Shown here piece after piece: positions 1-7,656 of a DNA stretch of 21,993 nt. The position numbers and the translations under genes were made by a program. Source of the stretch: a virus; IMG/VR virus record IMGVR_UViG_3300031758_000654, positions 1 to 21,993 of that record. One strand, written 5' to 3'. Under the pieces are notes generated by a model, which was not told the DNA's origin, did not search any database, and saw only the letters and a program-made list of their open reading frames with translations. The stretch's first letter is position 1, and each line of letters opens with the position of its first letter.

Positions 1-75
1 GCCGTGGGAGAATTGGCAACTGCGAGTGTCACTTGGCCGATTTCGGGTGCCATCACAAAAGCAACATCCGCATAA
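1..75 (+). CDS. Probable major tail (tube) protein, C-terminal end only
   Basis: The first frame is open from the window edge to a TAA at 73-75 and gives 24 residues ending in TWPISGAITKATSA. A Thr/Ser/Gly-rich beta-type tail like this, directly before the tail assembly chaperone and tape measure, is the usual place for the tail tube protein of long-tailed phages. That protein polymerises around the tape measure to form the tail tube. Only the end is visible, so the call rests mainly on gene order; another small tail protein is possible. Confidence 0.5.
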   Translation, partial: AVGELATASVTWPISGAITKATSA

Positions 76-93
76 TAACTACAAGGGGGAAAA

Positions 94-372
94 ATGGACG
101 GACTGAAAATCCGCGTCAAGACGACTGATGGAATGGATGCAACTTATTCGTTGCGCCCGCGCATCATCGTTGAATTTGAAACAAAATACAACAAGGGCTT
201 GGCAAAACTTATCGCCGAAGAACAGAAGTTGGAACACATCTACTTCTTGGCTTGGTCGGCGATGAAACACAATGGTCGTGTCGTCAAGCCTTTTGGCTCC
301 GACTTCCTTGATACTCTTGAAGAAGTCTCGCTGGTCACAGACCCTTCTTCCGAATCCACAGAGACAGTCTGA
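94..372 (+). CDS. Tail assembly chaperone, short (G-like) form
   Basis: This 92-residue protein starts at an ATG preceded by a strong AAGGGGGA ribosome site. It has the traits of phage tail assembly chaperones: a compact N-terminal domain (IIVEFETKYNKGL), a tryptophan-containing helix (YFLAWSAMKHNGR), and an acidic, Ser/Thr-rich end (TDPSSESTET). These proteins coat the tape measure while the tail tube assembles. It sits between the probable tail tube gene and the tape measure gene, as expected. The frame ends at TGA 370-372, but an overlapping -1 frame carries a plausible second domain, so this is probably the shorter of two products. Confidence 0.75.
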   Translation: MDGLKIRVKTTDGMDATYSLRPRIIVEFETKYNKGLAKLIAEEQKLEHIYFLAWSAMKHNGRVVKPFGSDFLDTLEEVSLVTDPSSESTETV

Positions 373-500
373 TTTATTCAATAGCAGCTCTCTCTGTGGA
401 GACGGGAATTTCGCCGGTCGCATTAGTTGATGCGCCTGACGGTATTTTGGAAGCAATGTTTGTTTATGTGAAAGAACGAGCAAAGGCGCGGAACAAGTAA
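94..500 (+). CDS. Tail assembly chaperone, -1 frameshifted long (GT-like) form
   Basis: The -1 frame is open from 321 to the TAA at 498-500 and overlaps the short-form frame at 321-372. It encodes a helical stretch containing IYSIAALSVETGISPVALV and ending VKERAKARNK, which resembles the T part of GT chaperones in other actinophages. It has no ATG or convincing ribosome site of its own, and 127 bases would otherwise be empty in a tightly packed operon. A -1 ribosomal slip is known to make the long chaperone in many siphophages. I see no canonical XXXYYYZ heptamer; the nearest is CCCTTCT at 342-348, so the slip site is unresolved. The stop overlaps the next ATG (TAATG). Confidence 0.6.
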
Positions 501-1147
501 TGGACTCACCGAATTATCGGATTTCAATTCAGGGATTGAATAACACAATCTCTGCCATTGAGCGTTTCGCGCCTGATCTCAAGAAGCAACTTGATAAAGA
601 GGTCAAGGGTATTCTGAGCAAGATGGTCACAGAAGCCCGTGGCAATATCCCATTTGACATTCATCCGTCAGGTTGGGCAAGAGAAAACAAGAATGCGAAT
701 CTTGTTGGGCCATTACAACAAGGGCAAAGTCGCGGTTTATTCGTGCGCTTTGATGCAGCAAAAGCCAAAGCAGGAATCACTGCCTTGACTCCAAGTTCAA
801 AATCAAGCGCCACAGGTTTTCGCAATTCGTATGGGGTAGTTCAACGCAATGCCGCAGGTGCTATTTTTGAAACTGCCGGTCGCGGAAGTAAAGCAAGCAG
901 AGCAAGAACTCGTGCATCTCGATCTACAAATCCAACTGCATCTCAAGACTTTATTCAGACTCTTGAAAAGTATTATGGCGTTCTCCCAACTGCCAAAGGT
1001 CTTGGACAAGATAAAGGTCGCGCACTTATCAAGGCAGTTGATGACAACAAGAAGTCTGCGCAGCGTGCTATCTTTGAAGCGGTCAAGACTGCCGAATCAA
1101 AAGCACAAGCACGAATGGATGCGAATTTGAGCAGGAGAGAGGAATAA
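500..1147 (+). CDS. Hypothetical tail-region protein
   Basis: This 215-residue protein starts at an ATG that shares a base with the preceding stop (TAATG), so it is translationally coupled to the chaperone. It ends three bases before the tape measure start. The middle is rich in Ser, Arg and Ala (residues about 125-145). The C-terminal third is highly charged and predicted helical, full of Lys/Arg/Ala and ending NLSRREE. No enzyme motif, signal peptide or membrane segment is visible. Its position suggests a tail assembly or minor structural role, perhaps analogous to HK97 gp10-type proteins, although those normally lie upstream of the tail tube gene. I do not recognise the family. Confidence 0.65.
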   Translation: MDSPNYRISIQGLNNTISAIERFAPDLKKQLDKEVKGILSKMVTEARGNIPFDIHPSGWARENKNANLVGPLQQGQSRGLFVRFDAAKAKAGITALTPSSKSSATGFRNSYGVVQRNAAGAIFETAGRGSKASRARTRASRSTNPTASQDFIQTLEKYYGVLPTAKGLGQDKGRALIKAVDDNKKSAQRAIFEAVKTAESKAQARMDANLSRREE

Positions 1148-1150
1148 CCG

Positions 1151-3538
1151 ATGGCAATTATTGAACGCATTGTCACGGTCTACAACGACAAAGGTTCCAA
1201 GCAAGCTCTCAATGACCTCAAGAAATTAGAAGCAACCTTCACCAATTCTGCCAAGAAAATTGCCAAAGCCTTCGGCGCCGCCACTGTCGCGGCAGCAGCA
1301 TTGGCAACCAAACTCGCCGTTGACGGAGTGCAGGCCGCTATCGCGGATCAGAAGTCACAGGCTCTCCTTGCCAATGCCCTTCGCAACACGACAGGGGCGA
1401 GCGACAGTGCCATTGCTTCGGTTGAAGATTATATTTCGGCACAACAAAGATTAGTTGCAGTCACCGATGACGAATTAAGGCCATCGCTAACGACTCTACT
1501 GAATGCGACTCAGGACATTACTGAGGCTCAAGCGCTTCAGAGCCTTGCCCTTGATATTTCGGCAGGCGCTCAAAAAGATTTGCAGAGCGTTTCCTTAGCT
1601 CTTGCCAAGGCCGTCGGTGGCAATATCGGCGCTCTGACAAAACTTGGCGTTCCATTATCTGAGGACATCAAGAAGAGCAAAGACCTTAATGCCGCCTTGA
1701 AGGAACTTGGTTCAACATTTGCGGGCGCAGCATCTACACGCGCACAGACATTTGAAGGCAGAATGACTGCGCTTCGCATCTCTTTCAGCGAAGCCTTGGA
1801 GAGCCTTGGTTATGCTCTCATCCCTGTTCTCGAAGAATTAGCAAAAGTATTTCAGACGCAACTAATCCCTGTTTTTGAACAATTTATTGCGCAGAACAAA
1901 GATGAAATTGCCAAGACTTTAGGCGATGTCATTCAGTTTGCTCTTGGCGCCGCTAAAGCACTTGCAGGAATGTTCAAGACGATTTCCGACAACTTGACCA
2001 CATTCAAAGTCTTCGCTGGCATTCTCACAGGAATTTTTGTTGGAACAAAAGTTTATGCAGGCATCATCGCAGTCGTCGGCGCTCTCAAATTACTTACCGC
2101 TCAATTCAAGCGTCAGGCGGTCGCAGGCACTGCCGCAGGAACTGCCACCGCTTTCGCAACCGGCGGAACATCGGCATTTGCCGCCGCCGCAGGTCTTGTT
2201 GCCTTCGCTGCCGCCGCAGGAACGACTTGGTATGCCATCAATCAGTTGACCGATAGTGTCAATTCAAACAGTGCTGCCATTCAAACCAACTCGCAGGTTG
2301 TCAATAATCACCTCAAGGATTTAGGCAGGATTGCTCAGGCAACTGCTGCCGCCAATATACAAAACAAGAAGTTCGTCAATATCACGACGACTTCAACCAA
2401 GAAGACAAAAGAGCAACTTGCATCTGAGGCAGCTCTTGCCGCTCTTCGCAAATTAGGAGTCAAGCCAACAACTGAAAAAGACCCAATTCAGTTAGAAGCC
2501 GCTCGATTGAATTTGCTCAAGCAAGGCAATCTTGAAGAACAACGCAGACTTGCTGCAATCATTGCAAATGCCGAAGCGCAGATGAAAGTCAATGAAGCCG
2601 CTCAAAGATACGCAGACCTTCTTCAAGTTTTTGCAGATCGTCAAGTTTCAAGCGAAGAAGTGTCAATCCTTGCTCAAAAATGGGGTATCACTGCCGGTCA
2701 AGTTCTTGAATATATTGCTCGCATCTTCGCTGCCAACACCACTGATGTCAATGACAGTGCAGTTGTCAACCTTTTGATGAAGTGGGGATTGACAAAAGAA
2801 GAAGCCGAGAAGTATGTAGATTTTACACGCGCTCTCAAAGACGAAAAGATTGACGACAAAGAAGTTGAAGAACTGATGGGCAAGTGGGGAATGACCCGCG
2901 CTCAAGTTCTCGCTTATGCAAAACAAGTTCAAGATGGAACTGTCTTTTCGCAGACATGGGATGACCCTGGCAAAATGGCAGAACAATCGTGGATTGATGC
3001 CCTTGCCGCTCTGAATGCCTATCTCAAAGCCCTTGGCTCTGCCAACCTACCTGGTGGCGGCGGTGGTGGCGCAGGCGGCGGTGGCGGTGGCGGTGGCGGT
3101 GGAGCAGGTGGCGGCGGCGGTGGTGGCGGTGGCGGCCTCTTACTCACATCCGCCGGAACAAAAATTCAAGATCAAATCAACACTTTGACGGAATTGCGCG
3201 GAACTGTTGATGCAGGCTCTGCACTCGGATTCAAACTCAAAGAACAAATTGATGAGTTGAAAGATACTTTGACATTTGGTTCAGAATCTCTTGGCACTGT
3301 TGTTGACGAACAAAGCAAAGCAAAAGTGATGATGTCATTATCGCCAGGCACAATCACTTCAGGTTCAACATTTGATGTCGGCTCCTTCCGAATGAAAGAG
3401 AATGAAGGAATGACAATCAATGTCACTGTTCAAGGTAGCGTCACAAGCGAAGATGATCTTGCTGAGAGTATTCGTCAGAAATTGCTTGCAACTCAACAGA
3501 GTGGCGGTTCAATTCTCTATAATTCGCAGGTTCTCTAA
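1151..3538 (+). CDS. Tail tape measure protein
   Basis: At 795 residues this is the longest gene of the window, and it follows the chaperone. Tape measure proteins set tail length and are ejected with the DNA. The N-terminal half is an Ala-rich helical region, with hydrophobic segments near residues 285-318 (AGILTGIFVGTKVYAGIIAV) and 335-365. Residues about 490-596 hold three related helical units, each with a KWG core. Residues 635-662 form a run of 26 glycines broken only by two alanines, followed by a C-terminal domain. Using the usual 0.15 nm per residue, the tail would be about 120 nm. The stop overlaps the next ATG (TAATG). Confidence 0.9.
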   Translation: MAIIERIVTVYNDKGSKQALNDLKKLEATFTNSAKKIAKAFGAATVAAAALATKLAVDGVQAAIADQKSQALLANALRNTTGASDSAIASVEDYISAQQRLVAVTDDELRPSLTTLLNATQDITEAQALQSLALDISAGAQKDLQSVSLALAKAVGGNIGALTKLGVPLSEDIKKSKDLNAALKELGSTFAGAASTRAQTFEGRMTALRISFSEALESLGYALIPVLEELAKVFQTQLIPVFEQFIAQNKDEIAKTLGDVIQFALGAAKALAGMFKTISDNLTTFKVFAGILTGIFVGTKVYAGIIAVVGALKLLTAQFKRQAVAGTAAGTATAFATGGTSAFAAAAGLVAFAAAAGTTWYAINQLTDSVNSNSAAIQTNSQVVNNHLKDLGRIAQATAAANIQNKKFVNITTTSTKKTKEQLASEAALAALRKLGVKPTTEKDPIQLEAARLNLLKQGNLEEQRRLAAIIANAEAQMKVNEAAQRYADLLQVFADRQVSSEEVSILAQKWGITAGQVLEYIARIFAANTTDVNDSAVVNLLMKWGLTKEEAEKYVDFTRALKDEKIDDKEVEELMGKWGMTRAQVLAYAKQVQDGTVFSQTWDDPGKMAEQSWIDALAALNAYLKALGSANLPGGGGGGAGGGGGGGGGGAGGGGGGGGGGLLLTSAGTKIQDQINTLTELRGTVDAGSALGFKLKEQIDELKDTLTFGSESLGTVVDEQSKAKVMMSLSPGTITSGSTFDVGSFRMKENEGMTINVTVQGSVTSEDDLAESIRQKLLATQQSGGSILYNSQVL

Positions 3539-4785
3539 TGGCATCACCGCAACTTGGCGTCAGTATTGACTTTTCACAAGGCCCTGCCTTCGTCTCTACT
3601 GCTTTCACTTTAGACAGTGCCACAAAAGGTGTTCTCGGAACAGGTCAGTTGGCAGATTTTGATGCCAATGTGGACATCACTCCAAGTGTTCTTCGCGTCA
3701 GCGTTCGTCGCGGTCGCAATCGCCTTCTCAATAAGTTTGAAGCAGGAAGCGCGGTTGTAGAAGTTCGTGACCAAACGGGTGATTGGAATCCTGCCAACAC
3801 AAGTTCTATTTACTATCCAAATCTCATTCCTCTGCGCAAAATTCAGATATATGCCGACTATCTTGGCGTCAGATATATCCTCTTCACAGGTTACATCACG
3901 AGTTATGACCTTCAATTCGTGCGAGGCGTAGAATCAACTGACAAGGTTGTTCTTCAGTGCGTAGATGCCTTCAGGCTCTTCCAAAACGCACAGATTGACA
4001 CAGTTCCTGCGGCAGCCGCAGGCGACCTTTCAGGCACACGAGTCAACGACCTTCTTGACCTTACAAGTTGGCCTGAATCCTTGCGTGATATTGATGCCGG
4101 TGACTCTACCCTTCAAGACGATCCTGGCGGAGTTCGCAATCTCCTTGATGCAATTCAGACAGTTGAGCAAAGCGAGTTCGGTGCCTTCTTTATGGATGCC
4201 GAAGGTCGAGCAACCTTCTATGACCGCGACACAGTCAGCAAATATGCTGACGCAACTCCCTATGTTTTCAGCGATGATGGGATTGAACTTCCCTATGCAC
4301 AAATTGACCTTGCCTTTGATGACGCTTTGATTGTCAATGATGTGACAGTGACAAGGCTCAATGGCACCCCTCAGAATGTCTTTGATCAGACCTCGATTGA
4401 CACCTATTACATCCACGCAGGAACCCGAGAAGGTATCTTGGTTCAGACTGACGCCGAAGCCCTAGAGCAGGCAGAGATGATCCTTGATGCTCGCAAAGAC
4501 ACTCAGGTTCGCGTTGACTCTATGACTTTGAACTTGATGGAAGACAATTCCTCGTTAGTCATTGCGGGCTTGGATATGGAGATTTTCAACCTTGTAGATG
4601 TCACAAAGACGATGGCAGGGGCGACTTCCATCACTCGAGAAGTTTTTGTTCAAGGTCTTCAGCACGACATCACCCGCACCACCTTCACAACAAAGGTGTT
4701 GACGGCCGAGCCTATAATTCAGGCATTCATTTTAGATTCTGCAACTCAAGGCGTTCTTGATGTGGCAGGCGCTCTCAGTTACTAA
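3538..4785 (+). CDS. Minor tail protein (distal tail/baseplate type)
   Basis: This 415-residue protein is coupled to the tape measure by TAATG, the usual place for distal tail (Dit/Tal-type) proteins that cap the tube and hold the fibres. The N-terminal half is beta-rich, with a segment VEVRDQTGDWNPANTSSIYY, then IQIYADYLGVRYILFTGYI, typical of siphophage minor tail proteins. The motif LDSATxGVL occurs near both ends (residues about 24-32 and 399-407). No lysin or peptidase motif is visible. I am fairly sure it is a tail-tip component but cannot say whether it is the Dit or hub equivalent. Confidence 0.75.
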   Translation: MASPQLGVSIDFSQGPAFVSTAFTLDSATKGVLGTGQLADFDANVDITPSVLRVSVRRGRNRLLNKFEAGSAVVEVRDQTGDWNPANTSSIYYPNLIPLRKIQIYADYLGVRYILFTGYITSYDLQFVRGVESTDKVVLQCVDAFRLFQNAQIDTVPAAAAGDLSGTRVNDLLDLTSWPESLRDIDAGDSTLQDDPGGVRNLLDAIQTVEQSEFGAFFMDAEGRATFYDRDTVSKYADATPYVFSDDGIELPYAQIDLAFDDALIVNDVTVTRLNGTPQNVFDQTSIDTYYIHAGTREGILVQTDAEALEQAEMILDARKDTQVRVDSMTLNLMEDNSSLVIAGLDMEIFNLVDVTKTMAGATSITREVFVQGLQHDITRTTFTTKVLTAEPIIQAFILDSATQGVLDVAGALSY

Positions 4786-4797
4786 ATAGGAGAAAAA

Positions 4798-6210
4798 ATG
4801 GCAGGAGCAGGATATAAACTGTTCAACACCGGCGATGTCTTGACGGCCGCCCAAGTGAACACTTACTTGATGCAACAGACTGTGATGGTCTTTGCTAGTT
4901 CGGCAGCTCGCACCTCTGCTCTTTCGGGAGTCCTAGCCGAAGGAATGGTGAGCTACCTTCAAGACACCAACACCCTAGAGGTGTATGACGGATCAGCGTG
5001 GGTCGGCGCAACCGGCGACATTACAGGCTTGACCGCAGGCACAGGCATTTCAATCTCATCAGCAACAGGGCCAGTGCCAACTATCACAAGCGATGTCGCA
5101 ACGACATTCGACGCCAAAGGTGATCTCGTGGTGGGAACAGGCGCAGACACCTTCGCCAAGCTCACTGTTGGAAATTCAGGCGACACTATTGTTGCAGATT
5201 CTTCCGCCACAGTAGGATTGAGATATAGCGCTACACCAAGCGCCTCTAATCCAATTTTGAACTCGTCATTTGATATTTGGCAGCGCGGAACTTCTATTGC
5301 TGGAACTGGTGCTGTTCTTTATACGGCAGATAGATGGAGCACTAATGCTACTTCTTCATTCACAGTTTCTCGTCAAACTACTTCGGATACAACCAATTTA
5401 CCAAATATTCAATATTGCGCTAGATTTGCAAGAAATAGCGGACAAACTACAACGACTGCAGTTTCTTTTATTCAGTCAATGGAAAGTGCAAATTCTATTC
5501 CCTTTGCTGGCAAGACAGTAACAATGTCATTTTACGCTCGTAAAGGTGCAAATTTTTCAATGGCATCAGATAATCTTATTGTTTATCTAATTGGTGGAAC
5601 TGGAACAGACCAAAATTATCAAACTACTTATACTGGCGCGTCTTTTCCAATAAATAATCAAACTGCCACTTTAACAACTACTTGGCAAAGATTTTCATAT
5701 ACTGGCTCAGTTGCTACAACAGTTACAGAATTGACCGCGTATTTTCAATATCAAGGTGTTGGAACCGCAGGAGCAGCAGATTATTTTGAAATCACAGGTG
5801 TTCAGATAGATGTTGGCTCGGTTGCTTTACCATACCGCCGCAGTAGCGCAACACTCGCAGGGGAGTTAGCCGCTTGCCAAAGGTATTATTACCGAATTAA
5901 CGCTGATAGTGCTAACTCGGTTTTCGGTGTTGGTATGAACGCAGCATCAACGTCGGCAAATCATATGGTTAATTTCCCTGTATCAATGAGAGTCGCACCA
6001 ACATCACTTGAGTATTCAACTATTCAGGTGAGCGATTTCAATAACTATGGAACTGATGCAACAACTGCCGCATTTGGTTCAGTATCCACCAGCAAAAACA
6101 CCTGTATTTTATATATCAGCGGTATAACAGGATTGACCGCCAATCAACCTTCATTTCTTCGGGGCAAGACTCAAAACACCTCATACGTAGCGTTTAGTGC
6201 GGAGTTATAA
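4798..6210 (+). CDS. Tail fibre / receptor-binding protein
   Basis: This 470-residue protein has an excellent ribosome site (TAGGAGAAAAA) before the ATG. The N-terminal 75 residues (YKLFNTGDVLTAAQVNTYLM, then MVFASSAARTSAL) form a conserved virion-attachment module seen in many actinophage fibres. A Gly/Thr/Ser repeat-like linker follows to about residue 145. From NPILNSSFDIWQRGTS onward the sequence is a beta-sandwich, carbohydrate-binding-like domain (ADRW, WQRFSYTGS, GVQIDVGSVALPYR) and then a C-terminal receptor domain. It most likely binds host surface sugars. Base composition becomes clearly more AT-rich after about 5230, suggesting domain exchange by recombination. Confidence 0.85.
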   Translation: MAGAGYKLFNTGDVLTAAQVNTYLMQQTVMVFASSAARTSALSGVLAEGMVSYLQDTNTLEVYDGSAWVGATGDITGLTAGTGISISSATGPVPTITSDVATTFDAKGDLVVGTGADTFAKLTVGNSGDTIVADSSATVGLRYSATPSASNPILNSSFDIWQRGTSIAGTGAVLYTADRWSTNATSSFTVSRQTTSDTTNLPNIQYCARFARNSGQTTTTAVSFIQSMESANSIPFAGKTVTMSFYARKGANFSMASDNLIVYLIGGTGTDQNYQTTYTGASFPINNQTATLTTTWQRFSYTGSVATTVTELTAYFQYQGVGTAGAADYFEITGVQIDVGSVALPYRRSSATLAGELAACQRYYYRINADSANSVFGVGMNAASTSANHMVNFPVSMRVAPTSLEYSTIQVSDFNNYGTDATTAAFGSVSTSKNTCILYISGITGLTANQPSFLRGKTQNTSYVAFSAEL

Positions 6211-6212
6211 TT

Positions 6213-6365
6213 ATGAACAACATTAGAGAAATTGAAGTGCCAGATGTAGATGGTACAACGACAACATTCGTTATAATTGACAGAGGTAACGAGGAATTTA
6301 CCTCAATGCCTAAAACCTTATGGGAAGAATTAGAAGCCCAAAAGGAACTAGGCGGAACACTCTAA
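6213..6365 (+). CDS. Small hypothetical protein after tail fibre
   Basis: This 50-residue acidic protein (begins MNNIREIEVPDVDG, ends EAQKELGGTL) starts two bases after the fibre stop. A GGAG ribosome site at 6201-6204 lies inside the fibre's last codons, eight bases before the ATG. It has an N-terminal beta-like part (TTTTFVIIDRG) and a C-terminal helix (LWEELEAQ). Small proteins in this position are often fibre chaperones or accessory tail proteins, but nothing specific can be assigned. The AT-rich composition matches the 3' half of the fibre gene, so the two may have been acquired together. Confidence 0.6.
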   Translation: MNNIREIEVPDVDGTTTTFVIIDRGNEEFTSMPKTLWEELEAQKELGGTL

Positions 6366-6397
6366 TAGGAGTCATTCGCTAGGGGTATGATTCCACT

Positions 6398-7189
6398 ATG
6401 GATCACATACCACTAGAAGTCATCAAGGAAAAGCTTCACGACCGCTATCGGGCGCAGGGCTTCTCCGAAAACCTATTCCGCAACGATTGGAACCTCATCC
6501 TGCGCTCAGGCGTTCACCCACAGGTAGCGACTGAAGAGGACTTGCAGGCAGTCATTCTTCGAGCGAAATCTCAAGGCACTCGTGCCAACTATGGCTCGCG
6601 CCTGAAAAGCGTCTTCAATGCGCTCAATAAGATGAAGTTGATTACCAACAACCCAACCCTTGAGATGCCGGTCATCCGCAAGGGCAGAGGCATTCCGCAT
6701 CCGCTCACCAAAGGCGAAGCCGAATTGCTTATGACCGAAGCCCGAGAGCCAATGCGCTCGTGGTTCATTGTCGGTTGCCTAGCAGGACTGCGAGCAATGG
6801 AAGTCTCCAAGTTGCGTGGTCTTGACCTTGAGGAGACTGCCGAGGGTTACACCTTGCGCGTCTATGGCAAAGGCGGAACCGATCTTGCGGTGCCTATTGC
6901 GAACCGAGTCGCCGAAATCATCAAGGCCGCCAACACCAAGGGGCGCATCTTTCAAGTCACTCCGAACAAGCTCTCATCAAGGGCAAGTGCCGAGATGAAG
7001 CGACTTGGAATTGAACACAAGACATTTCACGCCTGTCGCCATTACTTTGCGACGACAATGCTTGAGAAATCAGGCGGCGACCTTTTGGCGGTGCGCGATT
7101 TGATGCGCCATTCGTCGGTTGCCACAACACAGATTTACACCCAACTCGCAACGGGGCGAACGAGGTCACTCGTTTCAATGATCAGTTAG
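6398..7189 (+). CDS. Tyrosine recombinase (integrase family)
   Basis: This 263-residue protein has the complete active site of the phage integrase family: R132 (LAGLRAMEV), K158 (YGKGG), H211-x2-R214 (TFHACRH), H238 (LMRHSS) and the nucleophile Y247 (QIYTQL). Residues 1-95 form a SAM-like core-binding domain with helices, and 100-263 the catalytic domain. It lacks the extra arm-binding domain of lambda-type integrases, so it is of the short XerC/D-like size. It would catalyse site-specific strand exchange, for lysogeny, dimer resolution or inversion. It lies within the late operon, with no attP or excisionase beside it. TATGAT at 6386-6391 could be a -10 element giving a nearly leaderless transcript; AGGGG at 6381-6385 is a distant ribosome site. 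Confidence 0.9.
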   Translation: MDHIPLEVIKEKLHDRYRAQGFSENLFRNDWNLILRSGVHPQVATEEDLQAVILRAKSQGTRANYGSRLKSVFNALNKMKLITNNPTLEMPVIRKGRGIPHPLTKGEAELLMTEAREPMRSWFIVGCLAGLRAMEVSKLRGLDLEETAEGYTLRVYGKGGTDLAVPIANRVAEIIKAANTKGRIFQVTPNKLSSRASAEMKRLGIEHKTFHACRHYFATTMLEKSGGDLLAVRDLMRHSSVATTQIYTQLATGRTRSLVSMIS

Positions 7190-7198
7190 GAAGACACA

Positions 7199-7456
7199 AT
7201 GGGCATCTCCACACGCCAAGTCACTGTCACCACATCGCCAACCATCTTGGTTGACAACACTGCCGAGGCAGAAGAAGTCCATCTGCACGCCGCAGGTGGT
7301 CAGGCGGTTTATCTTGGAGCTGCCGATGTAACAGGATCAACAGGATTCAAAATGGATAGTGGAGAAAAATTGACACTACAAAGCAAAAACAATCCCATCT
7401 ATGGCGTGACAGATACAGGCTCAACCGTCGTGCAGGTCTTGGTGATAGGACTATGA
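7199..7456 (+). CDS. Small beta-rich probable structural protein
   Basis: This 85-residue protein is made almost entirely of predicted beta strands (VTVTTSPTILVDN, QAVYLGAADVTGSTGFKM, TVVQVLVIGL). Phage virions often carry small beta-sandwich proteins of this kind with a VYLG...TGSTGF signature, thought to be decoration, collar or fibre-associated subunits. No catalytic motif is visible. It starts nine bases after the recombinase stop, and its own stop overlaps the next start (ATGA), placing it in the lysis-side transcript. The virion role is inferred from the fold pattern and the context. Confidence 0.6.
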   Translation: MGISTRQVTVTTSPTILVDNTAEAEEVHLHAAGGQAVYLGAADVTGSTGFKMDSGEKLTLQSKNNPIYGVTDTGSTVVQVLVIGL

Positions 7457-7656
7457 CCGCATTGGATTGGGCGTCTTTGGCCGTTGCCATCACGACAATT
7501 CTTGGTTCGGTCGCCATCGGCATCAAATGGCTCGTCAAGCATTATCTCAACGAACTCAAGCCCAATGGCGGATCATCAATGCGTGATAAGGTCAACCAAC
7601 TTGAGGAAAAAGTTGATTTTCTCACTGACCTTGTGAAGGAAGCTCTCAAACGCTGA
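7453..7656 (+). CDS. Small membrane protein with coiled coil, holin/lysis-accessory candidate
   Basis: The 67-residue protein has one hydrophobic segment (residues about 7-28, LAVAITTILGSVAIGIKWLV), then a charged, heptad-like helix (MRDKVNQLEEKVDFLTDLVKEALKR). This layout, immediately upstream of an endolysin, is common in actinophages, where such proteins serve as holins or accessory membrane proteins of the lysis cassette. It overlaps the preceding gene by four bases and the endolysin start by one (TGATG). A second hydrophobic protein lies at 8162-8359, so which one is the holin is open. Confidence 0.6.
   Translation: MTALDWASLAVAITTILGSVAIGIKWLVKHYLNELKPNGGSSMRDKVNQLEEKVDFLTDLVKEALKR

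Noticed and set aside
79-483. Leftward open frame of 134 codons opposite the tail chaperone
   Set aside because: It is antisense to a conserved gene in a fully rightward operon, has no ribosome site, and its protein is Phe/Cys-rich without any recognisable pattern.
3053-3136. Tandem GGC/GGT units as a CRISPR or satellite repeat
   Set aside because: They encode an in-frame polyglycine linker in the tape measure gene; there are no spacers and no repeat of fixed length.
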